A stretch of 6,538 nucleotides of DNA from CAZEER01 sp964511215 (GTDB lineage Bacteria > Fidelibacterota > Marinisomatia > Marinisomatales > UBA1611): the NCBI GenBank assembly GCA_964511215.1, contig CAZEER010000094.1, forward strand, positions 1-6,538. Direction: 5' to 3'. A program made the translations under genes and the position numbers. A model generated the notes under the pieces. That model was not told the origin of the DNA. It made no database searches and was given only the letters and a program-made list of their open reading frames with translations. Position 1 is the first letter of the stretch. Each line of letters opens with the position of its first letter. Below, in pieces: positions 1-6,369 of this stretch.

Positions 1-920
1 CCTTCATCTAATTGAACTTTATAACTAATCTTTACAGCATTAGCCAATTGAATTAGATCTTCATTTATTATTGCTTTGCAAGCAATCTGCCCTGCTTTAT
101 AAATCAAACTATAGTTTCGTTTAATATCAACTATTAATGGTGTATCATGGTCATCATTGGTAAAATATATAGCCATAAGTCCTTTTAACATATTACAATT
201 TCGTTTTAGATATAATTCTGGTTTTACTCCACTATTCCAGACACATAAACCTGTTTCATATATTACTGCAGGGTCCTGCCAACCCACACCTAGGTTTAAT
301 TCACTTTTAATTCCATCTTCCCCATTAAGGATTGCCCAGGCAGCGCTCCCACCTAAACCAGATTTTTTTTCGTATTCCCATTTATTTAATGAAACAAGAG
401 GTGTAATCGCACAATTCACGATAAAACCACCTTTCTTTGAAAAACGTGGTACATCTAACCATCCCCCTGCAAAATCTACTCTCAGAGGTACCTCCTGGGG
501 TGCTTGTATCTTGGCTAAAATTTTTGATGTATTAGTTTGATCAATACTTGGTGGCGTTTTTGGCAAAACAAAATATTCTGCTCCTATTAGCGCACATAAA
601 TCACGTTTTAATTCATTATACTTATCATCTTCAGTTACAGCTAGAATATTAGGTTTTATCTGCAGAAAATGTTTTTTAAAGTTTAAACCCTTTTCCAAAT
701 TTTCTCCAATCACAACATCATCAACCATTTCAAGGGCATGAATTACAGATTTTTTATGATCCAGTGGCAAGGATGGTTTTCGTTTTTTCTCCAACATCAA
801 CACTTTATCAGATGCAATACATACTGTCAGGTGCTCACCCAGTGCTTTTGCTTCAATAAAAAATTGGATATGACCTGCATGAACAATATCATAGCAACCT
901 GAAACAAAAATTTTCTTCAT
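1..920 (-). CDS. Bifunctional cytidylyltransferase-like / GHMP (fucokinase-like) sugar kinase, 3' end beyond window
   Basis: The frame is open from ATG 918-920 to the window edge (306 codons, no stop), so the C-terminus is missing. Residues about 1-140 are an HxGH nucleotidyltransferase of the TagD/HldE cytidylyltransferase type: GCYDIVHAGH (H14, H17), ASDK at 36-39, VTEDDKY at 95-101 and a TNTSKI segment (129-134) where the family has its ISTT-like motif. Residues about 144-306 are a GHMP kinase: motif 1 FAGGWLDVPRF (150-160) with VNCAI (168-172), glycine loop SGLGGSAAW (187-195), GVGWQDP (211-217), and YKVQLDEG near the edge. GGW.D.P, VN.AI, GWQD and the QLD element recall L-fucokinase and the kinase half of Bacteroides FKP. 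Known for the families: kinases of this group phosphorylate C1 of free sugars, and HxGH enzymes transfer CMP (sometimes AMP) to phosphates. Inference: fucose to fucose-1-phosphate to a nucleotide-fucose. Substrate and nucleotide are unproven; a heptose-type substrate is possible. It lies 71 bases after fucU with no terminator between, so is probably in the same operon. No clear Shine-Dalgarno is seen, but the N-terminus fits the fold exactly. Confidence 0.88.
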   Translation of the reverse strand, partial: MKKIFVSGCYDIVHAGHIQFFIEAKALGEHLTVCIASDKVLMLEKKRKPSLPLDHKKSVIHALEMVDDVVIGENLEKGLNFKKHFLQIKPNILAVTEDDKYNELKRDLCALIGAEYFVLPKTPPSIDQTNTSKILAKIQAPQEVPLRVDFAGGWLDVPRFSKKGGFIVNCAITPLVSLNKWEYEKKSGLGGSAAWAILNGEDGIKSELNLGVGWQDPAVIYETGLCVWNSGVKPELYLKRNCNMLKGLMAIYFTNDDHDTPLIVDIKRNYSLIYKAGQIACKAIINEDLIQLANAVKISYKVQLDE

Positions 921-934
921 CAAATAACCATTTG
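921..934. other. Small hairpin abutting the kinase start codon
   Basis: Plus-strand CAAAT-AACC-ATTTG is a perfect inverted repeat (5-bp arms, 4-base loop). In the transcript it would fold immediately before the ATG at 918-920, where a Shine-Dalgarno sequence would normally sit and none is visible. It may be chance in AT-rich DNA or may lower initiation of the third operon gene. Function is not known. Confidence 0.3.
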
Positions 935-991
935 AGATTTACTTAAATAACTCCAAATTGCTTTAGAGATTAATCAAAGTTTTTGTACACA

Positions 992-1423
992 TTATATCGG
1001 TATAACACCTTTTTTAATAATTATATTACTATATTTTGCTAACTCTCCCGTAGAAACTATAGCGAATGCATTTTTAGCCCGTTCATAAAAGGCAAAACGT
1101 TCAACACGTATAATTGGAGGGGCATTTGGAGCATACTTTTTAATTGGAATTAAAAATGCTTCTTCTATAGAGGGGTCTAAAATATCTCCTGAGACAGCAT
1201 CCATCATAACAATAGAATCATCCACATAATTATCTATTTCAAATAAAGGTAAAATACCCATTAATAAATCTTGGATTGTTAATCCATCTGCTCTTATAAC
1301 GGTATCATTTAATGAATCGCTTGGAAAATTTACGTCAGCCAGAACAATCTCATCCCCATGTCCCATTTTATGGAGGGTGTAAAGTAAATATGGTGAGATA
1401 AACTGTGATATACCTTTTAACAT
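992..1423 (-). CDS. fucU: L-fucose mutarotase (FucU/RbsD family)
   Basis: The 143-residue protein aligns end to end from memory with E. coli FucU (140 aa): MLK.IS..ISP.LL..L..MGHGDEI at the N-terminus, VIRADGL (42-48), LLMGILPLFEID (53-64), and C-terminal RFAFYERA (109-116), GE.AKY.N (126-133) and KKGV. His22 sits at the catalytic histidine position, with Asp30, Arg109, Tyr113 and Tyr131 in the conserved active-site segments. The family interconverts alpha and beta anomers of L-fucose in the cytoplasm, usually as a ring-shaped oligomer, and so supplies the anomer needed by the next enzyme. The start ATG (1421-1423) overlaps the fucP stop in a TAATG junction, which implies translational coupling. 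Placed between the importer and a C1-kinase-like enzyme, it would prepare fucose for 1-phosphorylation. RbsD (ribose pyranase) is the alternative, but the FucU-specific motifs and the fucP neighbour make fucose much more likely. Confidence 0.95.
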   Translation of the reverse strand: MLKGISQFISPYLLYTLHKMGHGDEIVLADVNFPSDSLNDTVIRADGLTIQDLLMGILPLFEIDNYVDDSIVMMDAVSGDILDPSIEEAFLIPIKKYAPNAPPIIRVERFAFYERAKNAFAIVSTGELAKYSNIIIKKGVIPI

Positions 1424-2754
1424 TAGATTTTCTTAATCGAATAAGGGTTTGCCTTGATCATATTCCAACCGTAAAACCCTATCACCAAAAAACAAATGAA
1501 TGGCAGGAAAAAACTTGCGCGAGTACTGGACAATATAAAATCTGCAATTGTAAAAGATGGCATATCTATAATTGCTCCTTGCAGAGGTGGCATAAGAGAA
1601 CCCCCACCAATTGCTAAAATTAATCCGGCCGATCCAATTTTAGCATCATCTCTCAATCCGTTTAGTGCTATACCATAAATAGTTGGAAACATCAAGGACA
1701 TGCAGGCTGAAACTGCAATTAATGAATACAATCCGGTCATACCAGTTATGAAAATAGCACCTAAAATAAATATACTTCCACCAATAGCTAGGATCATTAG
1801 CAATGCTCCTGGATTGATATATCTTAATAGATATGTACAAATAAACCTGCTACTTACAAAAATAATCATCGCGATGATGTTATATGATTGCGCATCTTCC
1901 TTCGTCATTCCCAGTTCATTTGTCCCATACTGAATAATAAATGTCCAACACATAATTTGTGCTCCAACATAAAAGGTTTGAGTAACTACTCCTTTTAAAT
2001 ATCGTTTATTTGAAAATAATCGGTTTAGCGTTGATCCTAAATCAAGTTTATTATCATGTTCATTTTTTGAACTAGGCATTTTTGCAATTGCAAAAATGAC
2101 AAAAACCATAGCCACAATGATACCTAGTATTAAGTAAGGCCCAATAATGACATTCAAGTCATTTTGCTGAATTTGGGTAAATAAATTAGGATCATTTCTG
2201 GCTAATTCTAGTCTTTCTGATTCAGAAGTATGATTCAATTGTGCCAAAATAAATTCTTTTGCCACAAACATCCCCATCAAAGATCCCAAAGGATTAAAGG
2301 CTTGAGCAAGGTTCAATCTTTGTGTTGCAGTGATTTCATCTCCCATAGACAAAATATATGGGTTGGCACTTGTTTCCAAAAATGATAATCCGCAAGTCAT
2401 AACAAAATATGAAAAAAGAAAAGCCTCGAAAACCATCATTTTACCAGAGGGAATAAATAAAAGACATCCAATTGCATAAAGAGCTAGACCCATTAATATT
2501 GATTTCTTATAATTAAATTTTTTGATAAAAATTGCCGCAGGGATGGCCATAAGACAATATCCACCATAAAATGCAAATTGCACTAATGCACTTTCAAAAT
2601 TACTAATCAACAGTATGTTCTTAAATGCTGCAACCATAGGATTTGTAATATCATTGGCAAATCCCCAGAGTGGAAACAACAGCCCTACAAGAATAAAAGG
2701 AATTAAAAATGGTTTGGTTATTACCGGTGTCGATTTTGTTGAATACTTATTCAT
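1423..2754 (-). CDS. fucP: L-fucose:H+ symporter (MFS, FucP family)
   Basis: The 443-residue inner-membrane protein has about twelve hydrophobic segments in two halves, separated by a charged loop near residues 226-250, close to the 438 aa of E. coli FucP. Family motifs are LFPLWGFANDITNP (26-39), LVQFAFYGGY (57-66), GLALYAIGCLLF (89-100), LSFLETSANP (123-132), RLNLAQAFNPLG (146-157), YVGAQIMCW (262-270) and FPTIYGIALNGL (356-367). Glu127 matches E. coli Glu135, needed for proton-coupled transport. The other E. coli key residue, Asp46, aligns with Asn38 here, while Asp35 lies three residues earlier; I believe the NDITNP form is common in Bacteroidetes FucP-like carriers, but have not checked. 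It is the first gene of the fucose operon. The ATG at 2752-2754 is preceded by only a weak purine stretch (AAAGAAAG). Substrate could also be galactose or arabinose, but linkage to fucU favours L-fucose. Confidence 0.93.
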   Translation of the reverse strand: MNKYSTKSTPVITKPFLIPFILVGLLFPLWGFANDITNPMVAAFKNILLISNFESALVQFAFYGGYCLMAIPAAIFIKKFNYKKSILMGLALYAIGCLLFIPSGKMMVFEAFLFSYFVMTCGLSFLETSANPYILSMGDEITATQRLNLAQAFNPLGSLMGMFVAKEFILAQLNHTSESERLELARNDPNLFTQIQQNDLNVIIGPYLILGIIVAMVFVIFAIAKMPSSKNEHDNKLDLGSTLNRLFSNKRYLKGVVTQTFYVGAQIMCWTFIIQYGTNELGMTKEDAQSYNIIAMIIFVSSRFICTYLLRYINPGALLMILAIGGSIFILGAIFITGMTGLYSLIAVSACMSLMFPTIYGIALNGLRDDAKIGSAGLILAIGGGSLMPPLQGAIIDMPSFTIADFILSSTRASFFLPFICFLVIGFYGWNMIKANPYSIKKI

Positions 2755-2821
2755 ATTGGTAAAATTTGTCTTTCTTTATCAAATAATAGTTATAAACCAC
2801 AAAATCTGAACCCATTTAGTA

Positions 2822-2827
2822 ATTATA
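2822..2827 (-). promoter_or_regulatory. Possible -10 box of the fucose operon
   Basis: Minus-strand TATAAT lies 67 bases before the fucP ATG, in the 195-base gap between fucP and the upstream gene. There is no convincing -35 hexamer 16-18 bases upstream (AAGTAT at 17), and no clear Bacteroidetes-type TAnnTTTG was found. In DNA this AT-rich such a word can arise by chance, so the call is tentative. Confidence 0.35.
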
Positions 2828-2852
2828 TTTACATTAAAGCTTGGATACTTCA

Positions 2853-2876
2853 TCTAATATTAAATCTCATATTAGA
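2853..2876. repeat. Perfect 8-8-8 inverted repeat upstream of fucP (candidate operator)
   Basis: TCTAATAT at 2853-2860 and ATATTAGA at 2869-2876 are exact inverted arms separated by eight bases. The element lies about 25 bases upstream of the TATAAT box, just beyond where the -35 region would be, a usual place for a dimeric regulator to bind. It has no following T-run and is not GC-rich, so it is unlikely to be a terminator. Which regulator would bind is unknown; none is encoded in the window. Confidence 0.45.
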
Positions 2877-2900
2877 ATGTAAGGACAAATATGGTGAAAC

Positions 2901-2922
2901 AAAAAACCCCAAAAAAATTGGG
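2901..2922 (-). terminator. Rho-independent-type terminator after the phosphatase/nuclease gene
   Basis: On the minus strand CCCAA (2918-2922), a five-base T loop and TTGGG (2908-2912) are followed by one further G and six T (2901-2906). It begins 27 bases past the stop codon at 2950, and would separate this gene from the fucose operon. The stem is only five pairs, so its strength is uncertain. Confidence 0.6.
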
Positions 2923-2936
2923 ATTGATATTCTAAA

Positions 2937-2992
2937 AAAGGAGGTGATTTTATTTTAGCAATATAATTTTATTTATTTGCCTGAAACCTCCT
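2937..2992 (-). other. 3' UTR copy of the 16S rRNA tail that can pair with an upstream AGGAGGT
   Basis: Just after the stop codon the transcript reads ATCACCTCCTTT (minus strand of 2937-2948), identical to the anti-Shine-Dalgarno tail of 16S rRNA. Its ACCTCCT part (2939-2945) is exactly complementary to AGGAGGT inside the last coding segment (minus strand of 2986-2992), giving a seven-pair stem with a 40-base loop and a T-run directly after it. It might be a second terminator arm, or coincidence. Confidence 0.35.
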
Positions 2993-4488
2993 GTTTCAAG
3001 ACTATATAAATAAACTCCTGCTGAGACTGGCATACCTTGATCATTGGTGGCATTCCATTGGACTGTTCTACTTCCTGCAGTTTGAAAACCATTGATAAGT
3101 GTTTTAATCTCCCTTCCCAGCATATCATATATGGTTATATTTAACAATGCATCTTTGGCAAGGCTATATCGGATATTTATCACTGGGTTGAATGGATTAG
3201 GATATGGTTGGTAATATTTAAAGGTTTCTTTTATGGACTCATTTATATTATAACTTATATCTATAGAAGCAGACTCAATGACAGAAAACAAATAAACACC
3301 AACCTGTGAATAATAGTCATCTTGAAAAATACGAATTTCATAATCCCCTTGCTGAAGGCCAGAAAAAATCTGAGTACCAGAAGTAACCGCACCTGTATAA
3401 TACCATTCCAAATATTCAGTTGCAGAGGCTGCTAAATTAAATACAGATATCCATTGATTATCATCAACTCCAGGTGCATTTTCAAATTCTACTAAAAATT
3501 CTTCATTTTCATATACTTCTCCTACAATATTAATGTGTGCATAAATATCTAGAGGATCAAGGTTTTCGCCACTGAGGATATTAACCTCAAATTGCCCTAC
3601 CACTGCAGCATGGTCTGAAGGCCAATCATTATCTAGATGATTTGGATAATGATTTACTTCTCCACTGCCTATTGATACATCACAGGAGAGATTAGTTATA
3701 TTTTCTCCTTTATAAAATATAAGGTCAATCCTGTCTTGAGGTTCAGGTAGATTATTATCTGAATTTATCTCATAAATAGGTGACCATGTGTTCCCAGGAT
3801 CCATGCTCGGATCTAAATGAATTTCTCGGAATGCATCTATCATTCCAATATCCGTCAAAACCTGTGTAACTGGCCATTGATAAGTGGAACCACAATGATC
3901 AGATGCGGTGGTGGTAGTATAGTCCTGATGGGAAGGTGTATTAAAATCACCCCCAAAAAATATTGGAATGCTATCTGCATTAGCAATATACGGATCCATT
4001 GTTGAAACCAGACTATTAACCTGAGTAAGCCTTCCAGACAAACTATCAATGATTACCAGTTCCATTGAATCAGTAACACTTGCAAAGCATATTTCATAGG
4101 GACCATAAGGATAAGGACTCAAATGAATGGAGCAAACAATAATATCTTTAATCGGATTTGAACTAATTTGAATTCTTGCTCCAATGAAACTATTGGATAA
4201 TTGATCTAAAAAAACTTCTGTTATGGGAAATTGACTAATAATAGCAGTGGAAGATGAAGAATTATATACATACCAACCCAAATATTCAGCGATGGAAAGA
4301 GCAATTCCATAAGCTTCTTGAAGCAGAACAATATCAGGATTAACTGATTGAATCTCATTGACAACTTTTTGTACTCCATCATTTACTCCGGCACCATTTA
4401 CCCAAATATTAAAAGACATTATTTTTACACTATCAGTCTGTCCAAAAGTCATCACAATAAATAGTAGTATCGATATATACCGAGTCAT
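2950..4488 (-). CDS. Secreted endonuclease/exonuclease/phosphatase-family hydrolase with type IX sorting domain
   Basis: The 512-residue protein starts with a short signal peptide (a hydrophobic run at about residues 5-15, probably cleaved near FGQ at 15-17). The catalytic EEP domain (about 20-302) shows the metal and phosphate-site motifs in order: SFNIW (N27), DIVLLQE (E58), IHLSP (H122), GGDFNTPSHQD (D181, N183), RIDLIF (D254) and WPSDHAAVV (D292, H293). The complete set predicts an active Mg2+-dependent phosphodiesterase or phosphomonoesterase. Residues about 310-405 form a beta-sandwich module with QWI, EWYYTG and GDYEIRIF motifs, resembling the SKICH/Ig-like modules seen after such enzymes. 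Residues about 427-512 are the YPNPFNP-type sorting domain, so the protein is probably exported and released or surface-bound. The substrate (DNA, phospholipid, inositol phosphate) cannot be told. The ATG at 4486-4488 is set by an in-frame TGA six codons upstream; the ribosome site is weak. Terminator-like hairpins flank the gene on both sides. Confidence 0.9.
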   Translation of the reverse strand: MTRYISILLFIVMTFGQTDSVKIMSFNIWVNGAGVNDGVQKVVNEIQSVNPDIVLLQEAYGIALSIAEYLGWYVYNSSSSTAIISQFPITEVFLDQLSNSFIGARIQISSNPIKDIIVCSIHLSPYPYGPYEICFASVTDSMELVIIDSLSGRLTQVNSLVSTMDPYIANADSIPIFFGGDFNTPSHQDYTTTTASDHCGSTYQWPVTQVLTDIGMIDAFREIHLDPSMDPGNTWSPIYEINSDNNLPEPQDRIDLIFYKGENITNLSCDVSIGSGEVNHYPNHLDNDWPSDHAAVVGQFEVNILSGENLDPLDIYAHINIVGEVYENEEFLVEFENAPGVDDNQWISVFNLAASATEYLEWYYTGAVTSGTQIFSGLQQGDYEIRIFQDDYYSQVGVYLFSVIESASIDISYNINESIKETFKYYQPYPNPFNPVINIRYSLAKDALLNITIYDMLGREIKTLINGFQTAGSRTVQWNATNDQGMPVSAGVYLYSLETGGFRQINKIILLK

Positions 4489-4516
4489 TATTAAATCTAC
4501 CCATCATTTAATAAAC

Positions 4517-4536
4517 AAAAAACCCCATGAATATGG
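4517..4536 (-). terminator. Terminator-like hairpin between the GH16 gene and the EEP gene
   Basis: On the minus strand CCAT (4533-4536), loop ATTC and ATGG (4525-4528) are followed by GG and six T (4517-4522). The stem has only four pairs. It shares the plus-strand word AAACAAAAAACCCCA with the terminator at 2901-2922, which supports a common function. It ends only 28 bases before the next start codon, so it could also act inside that gene's leader. Confidence 0.5.
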
Positions 4537-4569
4537 AATATGGATTCTGGAACTATAAAAAAGATGAAT

Positions 4570-6359
4570 CTATTTTAATAATACCATCTTCTTGGTCTGC
4601 CTGAACTCCCCCGCTTCTATAGTATATAAATAAATACCCGCTGCAACTGGTTGGCCTTGATTGTTTGTAGCATTCCACTGAATTGAATCATAGCCGTACG
4701 TTTCTTTTTGATTTACAAGATTATTCACCACATTACCCAGCATATCATAAATAGTGATATCAACAATTGATTTTTGATGTAAATCATAGGCGATAGTTGT
4801 AAGAGGATTAAACGGATTAGGATAATTATCTTTCAGTAAATATTTTTGGGGGATTCTATTATCGTTATTATTATTTACACTAATATTGCCTCCGCCTTCC
4901 CAATATATATCATCTAAGGCAAATTCACATGAAGCTCCATTCACTTCAAGAATAACAAATTCATAACTCAACATTCGTAGATCAATATACTCTCCTCTAA
5001 TATCATCTATAGGTATTGAAGCCTGGCCCCATTCTCCATTCCTTGCTAAGCCATATTTGGTTTGGTTTGATGGAAATTCAACATAAGACTGATTACCCCA
5101 AGCATCGATTATACCAATTTGAAAAGAAATATTCGAAGGTATCTTAATTCTAAATTTTAAATATCCATCACCAAAATTGAATAAATTGACTGGTTGCATA
5201 GACATAATACCAGCACCAAACCAACCGGATCCAGTGGATGTCCATGTAATCCCATTTTCACCCTCAAAAGGAGGAATACTTCCTTCACTTAGTGTCCCCT
5301 CCCAAACATATATTTCCGCATTCTCACCCGCCACTAACCCATTGTCAACTAGAGTTAAGTCTGTAAAAATCCCATAGGTTCCGCTTTCAAATTCAGGAGG
5401 ACCAATATGGACATTCCCATGGCCATTCCATTCCATAACTTTAATATAATCAACATACATGTTTGCAGGAAATGGCATGGAAATGGGTGCTCCACTTCCT
5501 CCTAAATATTCTGCATCTGTGAATAATCCGCCTATGGCAAGATTTACTATGAAGTAAAAGGGCCTTTGAAATTCTTCTGATATACTGTCAATCGGGAATG
5601 GATCCGTGTATAGATCATATTCAACGCTATCATCAATGACCGTAAACCTGATACTATCTGGATCCCAATACATTCGATATATTAGGAATCTATCATTTAG
5701 ATTATCATAGTTATAATATGGTCTACAATAATCATCATCTGGATCCCAAGATATGCTTGCAGCACCTGTTGGATTACCCTCATTAACAGCCTCATCAGCA
5801 TAAAATATAGCATTGGCTCCAACCACCTGATTTACAGTTGAATTATTGGCACCATTACCACCATTGTGGTCATCATGCAAATCCCTGAAATCTTGGCGAG
5901 ACCCCATTTCCATCATATCGAGTTCACCACTACGTGGCCAATTATAATTAGCCATACCAAGGAGCCAAACTGCAGGCCAACCTCCTAAATCAAGGTCTGG
6001 GACTCTTAATCTCGCCTCAATTACACCGTATTGAACTGAGACTTTTGCTTTGGTAATCACCTTCCCAGATGTATAGTATAGCGGATTCCCCCATTGGTCG
6101 ACAATATCGAATCCTGATTCTTCTAGTGCTGTAATATGCAGTGCATTATTACCAGGTTCATCAGGTATCTCAGCTATCTCAACATTTTCTTCTTTGTAGA
6201 ATTCCAGCTCACCATTTCCCCAGCCCCAAGATCCGTTACCAGTGACCTTCATCCAGTTTTCAAGATTATTAAAATCATCTTCCCATATAACATCGCCAAT
6301 TTGTGCATTCGAAAAATCTAAAATGAAAATTATATATATATATATATATAAGATTTCAT
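4570..6359 (-). CDS. Secreted GH16 beta-glucanase (laminarinase-like) with type IX sorting domain; start out of frame by one TA repeat unit
   Basis: The enzyme frame is open from TAG at 4570-4572 back to TAA at 6379-6381, but its first ATG is at 6250-6252, inside the fold and without a ribosome site. Counting from that Met (560 codons), the GH16 domain spans about 1-275: GNGELEFY (13-19), GVIEARLRVP (76-85), GGWPAVWLLG (90-99), catalytic GELDMMEMG (E110 nucleophile, D112, E115 acid/base) and FYFIVNLAIGG (232-242). Residues 285-455 are a beta-sandwich, probably carbohydrate-binding (ExoP-like). Residues 475-560 are the YPNPFNP sorting domain. Upstream of Met, VIWEDDF and a signal-peptide-like stretch ending SNAQ remain in frame and fit the GH16 N-terminus. 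The true start is almost certainly ATG 6357-6359 after AGGAG; it reaches the enzyme only if the (TA)10 tract has 9 or 12 units, giving about 595 residues at 9. Laminarin-type beta-1,3-glucan is the likeliest substrate; agarase or carrageenase specificity is less likely. Either phase-variable or a repeat-length sequencing error. Confidence 0.9.
6331..6350 (-). repeat. (TA)10 dinucleotide tract inside the signal-peptide coding region
   Basis: Ten perfect TA units begin two codons after ATG 6357-6359. Read as TAT ATA they encode alternating Tyr-Ile, the hydrophobic core of the signal peptide. Nine units give MKSYIYIYIIFILDFSNA then Gln and the enzyme; ten units give nine codons and TAA at 6330-6332; eleven give a different frame ending in TGA. 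The tract thus decides whether the hydrolase is made and exported. Confidence 0.9.
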
Positions 6360-6364
6360 TTATT

Positions 6365-6369
6365 CTCCT
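6365..6369 (-). promoter_or_regulatory. Strong ribosome-binding site fixing the GH16 start
   Basis: AGGAG on the minus strand stands five bases before ATG 6357-6359. It is much better than the sites before the other genes in the window, and it strongly argues that this ATG, and not the in-frame internal ATG at 6250-6252, is the natural start. Confidence 0.8.

Noticed and set aside
157..540. Plus-strand open frame of 127 codons
   Set aside because: It lies opposite the kinase fusion gene, whose motifs are clear in the minus strand; the plus-strand translation has no recognisable domain or ribosome site.
2937..2948. Plus-strand AAAGGAGGTGAT as a true Shine-Dalgarno site
   Set aside because: No start codon with a meaningful open frame follows on the plus strand; the region is opposite the end of the EEP gene.
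2982..2998. TGAAAC-CTCCT-GTTTCA inverted repeat as an independent terminator or operator
   Set aside because: It lies within the coding sequence of the sorting domain and has no T-run next to it; its AGGAGG core is only noted as a pairing partner of the 3' UTR element.
4570..6252. GH16 gene starting at the internal ATG 6250-6252
   Set aside because: There is no ribosome site there, the start would remove the WEDDF strand and signal peptide, and a protein with a type IX sorting domain needs a signal peptide. The ATG with AGGAG at 6357-6359 fits far better.
6331..6350. (TA)10 tract as a simple AT-rich origin, promoter or neutral microsatellite
   Set aside because: It lies inside the reading frame directly after a well-placed start and encodes the hydrophobic core of a signal peptide, so a coding role explains it better.
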